Shown here: piece after piece, positions 1 to 10,204 of the stretch
Position numbering within the stretch: the stretch's first letter is position 1
Layout of the letters: each line of letters opens with the position of its first letter
Assembly: GCA_030765045.1 (NCBI GenBank)
Contig: CM060964.1
Span: forward strand, 277,940,888-278,004,887
Direction: 5' to 3'
DNA from: Tenodera sinensis
Lineage: Eukaryota > Arthropoda > Insecta > Mantodea > Mantidae
Length of the DNA: 64,000 nt
Program-made: the position numbers and the translations under genes
The notes under the pieces: generated by a model
Told to the model about the DNA's origin: nothing
Database searches by the model: none
What the model saw: the letters and a program-made list of their open reading frames with translations, nothing else

Positions 1-893
1 ACACTTTAAAGTTTTCAAAAAGGAACAATGTTCTATTTGCATGCAACATTGACTTGTAATGGAAAAAGATCTCTCAACATCACAGGATGTCATTAAGGCA
101 TATGTGAAATAAGTCATATCATTACAGTTCAGTTGAGGCTCACCTTCATGGAACGTTGCCAACTTGCCAGTCAGAATGTCACTATTCTTGCAGAGAGTAT
201 TGCCTTCATTGAACATATTAACATTTTTGATAGCATTGTGATTGGTACAGTAGTAGTTTGCAGCATTAAGCCACGTTTTCCAATGTGTGAGCATAGCTGG
301 CACAACAGGAACCATTTGCATGAATTTCTGCACTCGTAGTGAAGCTTTGATGAAGATTTTTTTCACTGTTGATACTAATTTGTCCACATCATGATACTTT
401 TCATGAATTTCTTCCACAACTCTATTTAGTGCATGTGCAATGTATCTCACAGGCACCAGAGAAGCTGCAGACCTTTTCCAGCTTTCACCATATAGGGAGC
501 TGCATTTGTGACTAGAAGTAGGATATATTCTCTCTTCGCTTCTTCAGGCCACAATAAATTCAGTGCATTGTTGAAGGTAACAGCAATTATTGGGTAATTA
601 GTTCTGTCCAATGCTTCACAGGAAATTGTACATTTATCCTTCACTTGGTCTTCCCTTAAAACACTCACATTGTTCACCACGTATCTCCCTTCAGCGTCAG
701 TTGTTTCATACGTAGAAATCCAGATCTTATCAATGTTCTATTTAAAACATCTTCGTAACAGGCAGTCACGTAGTTCTTTCGTGTTGGATTAGGAAGGTGC
801 TGATTAGTGTATTTCTGTAAAAAACTATGAAAGTGGTGATTGTTAACTTTCTCCAGCAGTATATCAGCAGATCTCATCATTGTACATATCTAT
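1..893 (-). pseudogene. Decayed hAT-type (CGGBP1-like) transposase, internal part
   Basis: Reading right to left, three stretches in shifting frames line up with a common arthropod transposase related to hAT and CGGBP1-like proteins. The first (880-674) has VNNHHFHSFLQKYTNQHLP. The second (680-447) has CEALDRTNYPIIAVTFNNALNLLW split over a long conserved block, then VTNAAPYMVKAGKGLQ. The third (about 446-133) reads YIAHALNRVVEEIHEKY and then a LTHWKTWLNAANYY block. The order matches the family (dimer partner region, catalytic D in TNAAPYM, H-A-L-x-R, W-x-TWL). The frame changes at least three times and there are stops, so it is not functional. The zinc-finger N terminus is absent and the left end runs off the window. 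The family assignment rests on remembered motif order. Confidence 0.7.
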
Positions 894-2250
894 TTTGTTT
901 AACTTATTTATAGATGATGTTATAGCCAGCTTAAGAGTAGAAAATTCACATATGCCAATTATCAAGAACAGGGAAATACCCCAGGTTATTGTACACGGGT
1001 GATTTAATGGTAGGATCAGTAGCACAAATTAGACCAAGTCATACTATATTGGAATTGGAAAGATACTGTAAATCATGGGGCCTGAAAATGAACCAAAATA
1101 AGTCAAAGATTATAGTTCTAAAAAAAAAGTAAGAAATTTGAAAGAAATCTGAAAAATGAGTAATGGAAGGGAAAGAAATTTAATACTTGGGAGTAAAATT
1201 GAACAGGAAAGGAGATTGGTAAAAGCAGAAAAAATGGGCAGTGGCAAAAGAGAAGTTGACAATGGGATCAGTCAAAAAATGTTTGTATATTGCGCCTGTG
1301 GTGAAGGTGAAGTGGTTCGAAGGACTATACACAGCATTAGCAGAATCAAGGCAGATGTATAGTATAGAAATATACGGAGTTGAAGAATGGTGGAAGAAAA
1401 TGGATAGTATCTGGAGAGCACTTTTTAAGTTAATGCTGGGGGTGCCTCAGAATACAGCTGATGTAGACTCATTACTAAAAATGGGAAAAATTAGTGTGAG
1501 AGGAATGGTGATAGAAAGAATATTGAAACACCAATATAGATTGTCAGTTCTCAGATGATAAAATGTTGAAAAGTTGCTAGTATACCAAGAAAAACATTTG
1601 AACCATGATTGTTGGTTGAGTAAAATTAAAGAGCTCTTAATAAGAGCTGAGCTAGGGGATATATGGGAGCAAAGACATGGAATGATTTTGGAAAATTGTC
1701 AAGAAAGATGTGAGGGTATGGATAAATAGGGGCTGAGGACAGGAAGAAATGAAATGAAGTTAAAAATATTAGAAATAATATTCTTGTAATTGTTCAGATT
1801 ATTATATTTGATCTAAATGGAACCGACTTTCTATAAAATGATAAAAGATGGAATTAGGAAAAGAAAATCATAATAAAAGTTCGTAATAAAAGGAAAAGAG
1901 AACCAATAGCATGGTTTAGATTAGGAATGTGGAAACTTGGGATTCAGAGGTAATGTTATACAAGGAATATCTCCATATATGGGGAGATCAAAGATGGAGT
2001 ACACTTTTTTGTTGGTATGGAAAGGAACAAATGAATGGAGGAGTAGTATTATTAGAAAGAAATGGCTCAAAAATAGTAGTATTGTAAACGTAAATAAAAT
2101 ATTTTTATATCAGTCTCCAGTAAGGGGTATAGGAGAATTTTTGTGGAATGTGAAAAGAAAATGGAATTGGGAAGTTCAAAAAAGATGAAAATAGTGTGTG
2201 AAAAGGGAAAAATGAGGGAGACTAGAATTTAAGAAGTTGAAAAATGCAAT
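894..2250 (+). pseudogene. LINE-B non-LTR retrotransposon remnant (RT palm to C terminus)
   Basis: Broken frames carry a decayed reverse transcriptase tail: LFIDDVIASL near 900, then KWFEGLYTALAESRQMYSIEIYGVEEWW near 1310-1390, then VPQNTADVDSLLKMGKISVRGMVIERILK (about 1440-1530), ending with RKWNWEVQKR near 2170-2188. The same blocks occur at 20987-24283 and 26030-26860, so the three are copies of one family, called LINE-B here. The endonuclease and N-terminal RT are missing, so the copy is 5'-truncated and starts against the hAT fragment on its left. Multiple stops show it is dead. The clade was not determined. Confidence 0.7.
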
Positions 2251-2330
2251 CAAGTATCTTATATCGGTGGTCTAGGGAACAAGTTGCCAGAATCTTTTCC
2301 ATTAGACCCCAAAGTTTAAATAAATTAGCA

Positions 2331-4615
2331 CAAATAAATCATATATAAACCAAATGAGATGAAGTTGGCTGATGATAATCGCGACTGCACTTGCATCATA
2401 AATAAATTTTATGGATTTTAAGCTTTAGGAACAGATATTTATAATAAACAGCCAAGAGTATCTCCGATACGAATACTAAAGAAAACTGGAGTGGATCAAC
2501 ATGACTTAATCTGAACCCCATAACCCTGCCCTTATAGGTTATGTCCATTTGGAAGAACACTGCTATTCAGTGGCGAAAGAATACTAAAATGGGAAATTGG
2601 TTTCCGAGATTATCATGCACACACTCACTTTTTAACTCTATTACTATAACATTACTCAAATTTCCAAGGTCTTAAAACCACAAGAGGAAAAGACTGAACT
2701 GTATTATTCCCCAAAAATGAAGAAAATAAAAAGAGAGAGAGGGGAGGGCGGGAAAGAGGGAAGGACGGAAAGGAGAGAGGGAGGGAGAAAAGAAAAGATG
2801 GAGCTAATTCAAATGTAAAATTAGTATCCTATTATTTTCATAGTGTTAATTTTTTCTAAGTTATTAGATTTTTCTAAATTGAGAACCGCTATCCTGTAAC
2901 ACGTATGAAAATGTGTGATCTACTTCTCCCCCTCCTCTCATAATATATGCTCAGACTTCTGATATCAAAAAGAGAGCATTGTTTCAGTTTCTGTGTTTCA
3001 CACCTAGTTACATAAAGATTCGGAGACATAAGACTTTCCTGTATATATAAGGCAGAGTTATTTGAAGGTATGAATTTTTATTGAACAAATATGTTGAATT
3101 CAAGCATAAACAAAATACTAAACAAAATAAGGTCACTTTCTTAGGTACCATTCAACTCTGAAGCAAGATATACATATGTACCATGTTTCACAGAGGTAAA
3201 TACCCAACTGCAGTATGACGTGTGAGAAGAGTCATCTAATCCTCAGGTGTTCGTACATAGATGATATGAGAATAAAATTTGTCATATATGCTTCCCTTGC
3301 TGTTCAGAGCAGTTGGCAGCCATCGGCTCACTTAGTAGATTTGAAAAGCAATATTTGAGCAATCGTTCTAAATTAATGGGTAAATATTACATATTTAAGT
3401 TAGTACACCTGTAGAAAATATATCATTATTGTATTTTGATTGAACGGTAGACCAGAACTAACGATTCTAGTGTTGGATGCTGTGCTTACCATCCTAAGCT
3501 TAATCATCCACACATAGCTTTTTGTGCTTAGAGTAGCTGAACTTGTTAAAGCGTGTTACCACTGAACTAAAGTGGTACCCTGAACTTAGGTCAAATCCCA
3601 TGTAGCGCAACTTTTTTCTCTTTCTTTCTGTCTTAACAGAAACATTATTATTTATGCAACCTGTGCCAAATATAAAATTATACAAATGAATTGAATCTCT
3701 CTCTTAAAGTTCCTACTTCATTACAGCAGCAAATTACATGGCTATGTTTATGCCGCATAGTGTTGTAATGTTTCCTGTCGTCTTATGAACGCTGAAACAG
3801 GGTGGAAATTTTACTCCTGAATGCTTTAGAAGTATTAATTACGTTGCTGTAGATAAGACAGGGAATATCCCTACTTCAACTGTCATTTAAATCTAGAGAT
3901 GTTAATACTTGATACCTTCCCTTAAATACCCACATTCAAAGGAACCTCTATAAATATTGAAGACCATTACCATTTTAAAGAATTTGCTTCCATCATGCAC
4001 TGTTAATGTTTACTTAGCTTACAATGGATATAAGGATGATTTATTTCTTCATCTTAGAAGATCTTGACAAGCAAAGAAATTAAAATATTTCAGGTACAAG
4101 AAACGAAAATAATTATTTTAGATAATTTAATCACTCAGCAGTAATATGACACTATGCAGTAATATGACACAAATATCCTGTTATGTGAGAATAAGACTCG
4201 AAGTATCAAAAGCATAAATTTAATATATTGTTTATCAGAGGAAAACATTTAATAGTATAAAATGTTGTATTATTGGTAAAAATGTAATGTTACAGTAACT
4301 GAATGCTAATGAGTAAAGTAATTAATGATATATTAAACAGGGCATAATACAGTTAGGATTACTTGCACATCAAACAAATGTTTGCACGTTGCCATTTTGT
4401 TCATTGCCAATCACTGTACAATGTTGCCATGTCCTCATTAATTCAGTTTGTAGAAGCGTGCCTTTATCCTGATTCCCATTTCAGATAAAAACTTTAGATG
4501 AATTAAGGACAGTCGTTGACTTATCATTTCACTTTTGAGTCCTAAGAATAACGACGCAACAATCTAGGCTATTCCTCAATGGGGTGATCTGTGCTCTATT
4601 CATACAATATTACGT

Positions 4616-4616
<1 letters not shown>
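2331..4616. other. No gene recognised
   Basis: AT-rich sequence without a convincing reading frame, splice-site chain or RNA gene. A short purine-rich stretch (about 2725-2805) of GA, GGGA and GGAA units is the only simple repeat. Confidence 0.6.

Positions 4617-4664
<48 letters not shown>
4617..4664. repeat. Poly-T run of 48
   Basis: An uninterrupted T homopolymer. It may be the poly-A tail of a retroposed copy on the minus strand lying to its right, but the adjoining sequence (4665 onward) was not recognised as any element, so this is inference. Confidence 0.85.
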
Positions 4665-4668
<4 letters not shown>

Positions 4669-5839
4669 CTAACTAAGCAACAAATTTCATTGCAGTGTAT
4701 CAAGTCCATAGGCGCTTTAGAAATTATTTAAATATTTTACTTTTATTATCAGATGTTCGTTTGTATTTATGTGGGGGTTAAAAGGGGGAACTTTATCTAG
4801 AACAAACATAAGTGTCCAATGTGGAATATAAGTTCCTTGCGTTAATGACAGACAAGTAACGATGAAATCATTAAAACCATATAATAGTTCTTACATGTTC
4901 CCCTTAAAGGTATTTGAAAATAATGCTATTTGGGTTCAAATTCATATATGATTCACAAAGTTTATGCTTTCTCCTGTTTATTAGCATAAAGTGTTAAGAG
5001 CACGTGCATGAAACATCATGTCCAGTATTCTCTGTCATTCATTGCAAAAGGACACAATATACCTCCTACGCATGGTTTTCAAGAGTTGAAAGCACCATCG
5101 AAGGGTGAGATCCTTAGAAAACATGCGGTTAACTGTCAGATGGTTAAGAAATGACTACACCGATCTGAAGCGGAAGGTGAATGGGCCAAGTTGCTACCAA
5201 GATCAGAAAGACCTTGTGCACAGATCACTGCATAGAATAAGACATTAGTGGCAGACTTGAGGGAACATGCTATTGCAGACATCTGTTTACAGGATAAGGC
5301 TGTGGAATACGGATGTTCTCATAAAAGTATACGGCGTAGACTAAAGAAGGTCTTCGCCTTCCTGCCACCAAGACAATCCTCGCTGTAACTCACAGAATGG
5401 ACCCAAGAAACATCCAGCTACTGCAGGCCTGCTGGGATCTAACAATCTGGTCAAATGAGGTGTTCCTATCTGATTAGTAAGGTGTCCAGGTGCAGATCTA
5501 GAAATATTCGATGGAGGGGGGGAAGGAGGGGGGTTCTGGTCCACTACCACTTCCGAATAATTAAATTCATACTAAAACATGGGTAGCTAAATATTTAACT
5601 GAAAGAAATAATGTTTAAACTACCAGCTACCACCTATCTAGGAAGAAGACTGTTTGTAACCGCCACAGGCCCACTGATCAAATGTTTAAAAATACTCCTA
5701 TTATGGATATGACATTTGAACATTCGCCTGAAATTCCAGAGAATGGGACTGGTGCACTTAGTGATTAGTTAATTGAATTTTGATTTACTTAACTAGAAAT
5801 TAACTGTACTTCCAAAAAAATAACAGGATGTTGTGTTAT
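4665..5839. other. Unassigned; possible helix-turn-helix relic
   Basis: No intact gene. On the plus strand about 5246-5350 reads ADICLQDKAVEYGCSHKSIRRRLKK with neighbouring stops, which resembles the DNA-binding end of a transposase (short helix, turn, S-x-x-SIRRRLKK). This is only a weak resemblance. Confidence 0.2.
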
Positions 5840-7180
5840 AACTTACATGTCAATGAAACTGCAGTCTCCTGGGATGTTTTTTTGCGAAAAGGCTAACTAC
5901 CTCCTCTAGAGTCACCTTGATGTTGCGGTGGATATTAAGTAGCACTAAACCATTCAGTCTATCCTGTTTCATACTGGATCCTAGATACGTCTTCACATGC
6001 CTTAAAGTAGAAAATGACCGTTTGGCTGTGCATGTTGTTGCTGGTATGACGCACATGATGGTCAAAGGTTCCTTGATGTTAGGATAGAAGTTATTTCTGG
6101 TGTGGATAAGTGTTTCAATAGCAGTTTTTGGTTTATTTTGTCAAGTTTTCCAAAAGTTAAACCATATTTTTAATTCCCCTCAAAGCTCTGTAATGGTGCC
6201 GGGCAAGTCCTGTTCGTAAATGCCTGCAGCTTTTACTATATTGTCAATATTGGAAATAAGATCATTTTGAAAACCAGGAATCAAGCTCTGAAGTTTAAGG
6301 ATGTGCTTGTGTTTATAATGAGAGAATCTAGTGGATAGTTCATTGAATAGGTAATCCAAGAATGGAAGGAAAACATTAATGCGATAATGATCTTCTGGAG
6401 AAGCTGTAGGAATGTCACTTCAATGAGCTTGTCTGGATGCTATTCGAGGAACACTAACTTCTACATCAACATTTTTAGCTAATGTGACAGCATTCTCAAA
6501 AACAGAATGAAAGGTTTGGTTATCACGACACTCTTGTAGTGTACCTATCTTTAATTGTTTCAATCATTCTGTAACACTGAATTAGATCAAGAGTTGGATT
6601 TTGGAGCTGCCAAGCAAGAGGTAATCATTCCCAATATTTCAGCTACATTAACTAGCGAAATTATGAACTTCAACTTTAGGATAGAGTTGACTAAAATGTG
6701 TACAGTTTCATTAAAAGACCCTGCCTCTTCTAGGAATGACACTATTGCAGGGGAAATTTCCTTAAACTGTAAAACAGCGTCATACCATTGTATCTACCTA
6801 GTTTCACACAGCAATACCAGTTTGGTTTTCTTATGCTGAGAGCACACTTCACTAATTTTTTGTTTCAAGAGTGAGAACCACTGATTAGATTCCCTAATGA
6901 AATTAGCAATTTCACCAATTGTGTCTAGACTCTGGAACTTGTCTAATTGAAGTGACAGAACAAGCTTTAGAAAGGGATGGATTCAGGCAATGCGTGGCAC
7001 AGTATGTATAGTACACCAGAGGTTGAATAACTAAAATTCAGGATTGGACACCATGAAACTGTCCTGAAACATTTGCACCACCATTGTAGCCTTGTCCATG
7101 AACATTCAAAATGTCTAGCCCCAAGTCTCGCAGTTCATTTAGTACAGGCCTGTAGCCAGGACTGAACATTAGGCAGGGCT
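5840..7180 (-). pseudogene. Decayed hAT transposase (ZMYM1/TTF-type) with C-terminal dimerisation region
   Basis: Read right to left. Near 7130-7000 is LGLDILNVHGQGYNGGANVSGQFHGVQS, the catalytic G-x-D/N-G-A block of ZMYM1-like hAT proteins. Then come broken frames, then a long open stretch (about 6470-6065) containing SPEDHYRINVFLPFLDYLFNEL and FSHYKHKHILKLQSLIPGF. It ends with CTAKRSFSTLRHVKTYLGS and QDRLNGLVLLNIHRNI (6065-5850), the signature of the hAT C-terminal dimerisation domain. Stops in the middle and a lost first third show it is a fossil. No terminal inverted repeats were found. The family call is strong from the C-terminal motif; the rest is inference. Confidence 0.8.
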
Positions 7181-7193
7181 CCAGATTTTATAG

Positions 7194-7224
7194 TGGTGGT
7201 GGGGTGGGGTGGGGTGGGGGGGGG
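7194..7224. repeat. G/GT-rich simple repeat
   Basis: GGTGG units passing into a run of nine or more G. It is part of unassigned sequence next to the hAT fossil. Confidence 0.6.
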
Positions 7225-7591
7225 ACGAGATAAAATAACTTTAAAAAGAAACATGTTGCTATCACATAACCTTCTCTAGTCATTCTTGTACAAATCATTC
7301 TTTATTACAAATGCTTATTCTTCTATTTACTTCTCATTAATTGACAAACATTTGCAGAAATAGTCTTATTGCATATTCCCTTGTAATTACAATGAGGTCA
7401 CTGTAAGCTTTAAGTGATAATCAAATGTTTTAAGACTGATCTCAATGTGATGATTGAAATTCTGTTCTCTTTGCATGTCCAAGAGAGTAAAAAAAATATA
7501 ACTTCCCACTTGAGAAAAGTGTATTTTAAAATGTATGAGTATTTAAATTACATGTTGTTCTTTTAACGGGTCCTTGTCATAATTTTAACTT

Positions 7592-7614
7592 GGGGGGGGG
7601 GGGGGGGGGGGGGG
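7592..7614. repeat. Poly-G run of 23
   Basis: Uninterrupted G homopolymer. Such runs are unstable and hard to sequence; the exact length should not be trusted. Confidence 0.85.
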
Positions 7615-8311
7615 TTGATGTGCTTCTTTATTGAAGCATGATTAAACATTTATGACTCACTCTTACTCACAAATTAACTGCTAACTTGGTGAAAAATTTG
7701 TCATTCATACTAACTTACTTTTTTTAGAAAAATGATGAGCCATCGTTAAATGATGAAACTTTGACACAGAAAATTGTATTTACTTATAATGATATATTGT
7801 GTTACCATGTTATACATTACAAGGCATGTTTGAAAACAAAATTCTGCGGAAGATTAAGCTGAAAAAAAATTATTCTTCAAAGTTCGAATTTATTACTGAG
7901 AAAGGTGGGAAGGGGGAACGAAGCGACCGTATGTGGGAGAGCAGATGATCTCCAAAGACCGAGGATCATGCTATTTATACATATTCGTCTGCGTTTAGGC
8001 GGCTTCTTGAACGGCCTTTGACTGCCAAGATATTTGGATATTCGGCACGCAGTAGTAAGACAATGGATAACTTCTACAGCATTGTTACTATTAATATAGA
8101 CTTCAAGGCATAGTTATTATAGTTCTTAATTTATTACTGAAATAGTTCTAACGGGAAAGGAAACCGGGGATTCTCTCATTACGGGCAAAAGTTGTTCCAG
8201 TACGGGTGCTGCCCGACCTGGTACCCCTCTGCCTACGGTCCTGATTCAGTATTAACTTACACCAACTTAACCTTCACCACATGAAGCATGCGCTACAACA
8301 AATATTAGGAA
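7615..8311. other. No gene recognised
   Basis: Unassigned sequence. The part from about 7900 to 8230 has higher GC than its surroundings but no usable frame. Confidence 0.5.
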
Positions 8312-8319
8312 TTCTTCCC

Positions 8320-8850
8320 TCTATAGGTCTGCACGGGCTTCGGCCTTATTTGGGCTGGGCCAGGCTTGAAAATGTAAGAGATACAAAATAATGTATTTAT
8401 ATATTATATATTTTCCGAGAACAGCACAATTATCAGAACATTCCTTTACTAGGAATTCTATATGATTATTCTGCTGAAAGGTTTCAAATGATGATGATGA
8501 TGCCCGCTTTTACTACTACGGCACCGCAGGCGGTGACACTGATGACATATGGAATGAAGATGGAGCACCGGTGGAATGAGATGGCGGGGGAAACCGGAGC
8601 ACCCGGAGAAAACCCGCCCTGATGCCGCTTCGTCCACCACGAATACCACATGCGGGTCCCTGGGATCGATCCCGGGCCGACTAGGTGGTAGGCGAGCGCG
8701 CTAACCGCTCGGCCACGGCGCCGCCGATGATGATGATGACCATAATAATGGCAGCAATCATCATAATCGTAATGTAATTAAATAACCGGATCGGGCCAGG
8801 CTCGGGCTTGGGCCGGACTGAACCTGAGAATGTCGGCCCGTGCAGGCCTC
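8320..8850. mobile_element. Non-autonomous hAT-like element with nested SINE
   Basis: The ends form an imperfect inverted repeat: GGTCTGCACGGGC on the left (near 8327) and the reverse complement GGCCTGCACGGGC on the right (near 8849), with further GGGC-rich pairing inside. An 8-bp direct repeat TTCTTCCC flanks it (8312-8319 and 8851-8858). An 8-bp duplication is the hAT hallmark. There is no coding sequence, so it would depend on another element's transposase. A SINE sits inside (8503-8725), so this element is older than that SINE. The exact outer bases are uncertain by a few nucleotides because the left end has extra bases before the match. Confidence 0.55.
8503..8725 (-). mobile_element. 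tRNA-derived SINE, copy 1
   Basis: On the minus strand the element starts with a tRNA-like head: A-box-like TGGCCGAGCGGTTAGCGCG and B-box-like GGATCGATCCC. A body follows with CTCCGGGTGCTCCGGTTTCC and then GTAGTAGTAAAAGCGGG. It is flanked by perfect 13-bp copies of GATGATGATGATG (8490-8502 and 8726-8738), either a target duplication or insertion into an ATG microsatellite. A second copy at 53927-54159 is about 90% identical by eye and has its own 13-bp duplication. Transcription would be by RNA polymerase III from the head. The head resembles Leu or Ser tRNA. Confidence 0.85.
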
Positions 8851-9103
8851 TTCTTCCCGATATAAGTGTTTACCAGCATGGTAACCTGACTATGTATAAC
8901 AGAAAGCCCACTTAAAGGCGCATTCTTCTGTTAGGAATAAAAAACGAAGTCTGTATGATAAAATCATAATTTACCAATGGCCGCTGGTGCCAAAAATATC
9001 AGAGGGTTCACTACTTTTAGTGCATTATGTAGTGTATCTTTCTTTTTTTATAATAGTTTGATTTTCTAAATTGCAAAAAGTATTTCCGTAGCTCTGAAAT
9101 TAC

Positions 9104-9271
9104 CTTAAACCAGCCTGATGACATTGATGGGGTTGAATCTCCTGTAAAGATATATTTGTAGAGAAACTCCATCCTCCTTTCCTTTTGCTTGGCGAATCTG
9201 TCTATGACTCTGTTGAAATATGGAAGACTGTGGATCATTTCGTTGTCAATAGGCAGCACGCAAGACCTCAT
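9104..9271 (-). CDS. Possible exon of an unrecognised gene
   Basis: A 56-codon open stretch on the minus strand contains IDNEMIHSLPYFNRVIDRF and QKERRMEFLYKYIFTGDS. It ends exactly in phase at a plausible splice donor, AAG|GTAATT (boundary at 9104). The composition looks protein-like rather than random. No upstream acceptor or neighbouring exon was found, and the family was not recognised. It could also be part of an older element. Confidence 0.25.
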
Positions 9272-9539
9272 CCATGTCTTGTCTTGTCTGGCGCTTGTTT
9301 AACGACGCTACTGCCAGCCTCCAGCCTTAAAGGTGGCGACTGCGTCAATCATGACGGTCTAGTGTGGTGGAGGGGTGGGGGTCTAAACAGATGTGGCAAC
9401 GTGTGACCTAGCGCGAGTTTACAGTTTCATTCGCGTGCGTGTAATAAAACGAAACAAAGCTTTACATATCTTGGTGGAAAAAGGTAGAAGTAACGAAGGT
9501 AATTGAAAAGGTCCAGTATGATATACCCGATACAATACC

Positions 9540-10204
9540 CTAAGAAAGTCCATAGTAGCTGCATGGTGTCTGGGACAAGCAAAAAATAAGATGGTTAATA
9601 TCCCCTATTTGGCCACATTCACAAGAATTTGAATCACGTAGATTGATTCTGTATAAATAGGCTGGTGTCAATGCCACATTTAGTAGCACCCTAAAGTAAC
9701 TCGAATATGCAATTTTCGGTATACGTGGCTTATGCTCGAGGAATTGTCTGAATTGTATGCGTATATCCGCCGAGGGAGTATGCCGCGAATCGTCGCGGCG
9801 TAAGATATCCATCAGTATATCTCCCGGAGGTGTTAAAAATTCCGGTGTGACCGTGGGAAATCTGGTCGCAGCTTTGGCGGCGGCATCGACTATATCGTTG
9901 CCCGATATTCCGACGTGACTGGGTATCCACATGAGCGTGAGCGAAACATGACTTGGTAATTGGTGTAGTATATTCAATATTAGAATCTCGTAGATTTGGT
10001 GGTGAGAATGGCAGTATGTACGCGTGAGCGCCTGCAGGAGGCTGAGACAATCTGTAAAGATAAATACACGGGAGGGCACATGTTGCACGAACTTTATCGC
10101 CTTATAAAGGGCAATAGCCTCGGCGGTGTAAATTGATGATGTCTCGTCAAATAATCGCCACGAGTGTTTTTCCTTAGTATTCCATATATATGCCGGAACT
10201 GACT
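9540..10204 (-). CDS. LINE ORF2, RNase H and C-terminal part (after frame break)
   Basis: This continues ORF2 in another frame. It carries KEKHSWRLFDETSSIYTAEA, FIFTDCLSLLQAL and LMWIPSHVGISGNDIVD, the E, D and H-x-G-I-x-GN-x-x-x-D blocks of retroelement RNase H, then a terminal C-E-C-G-x5-H-L-I-F-C zinc-like motif common at the end of I/R1-type ORF2. The first RNase H aspartate (FTDGSK) is in the upstream frame, so the domain is split. The shift lies near 10175-10200, where the minus strand has a short ATATATAT tract, suggesting slippage or an assembly error. Without it, ORF2 would be one protein of about 1,180 residues. Confidence 0.85.
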
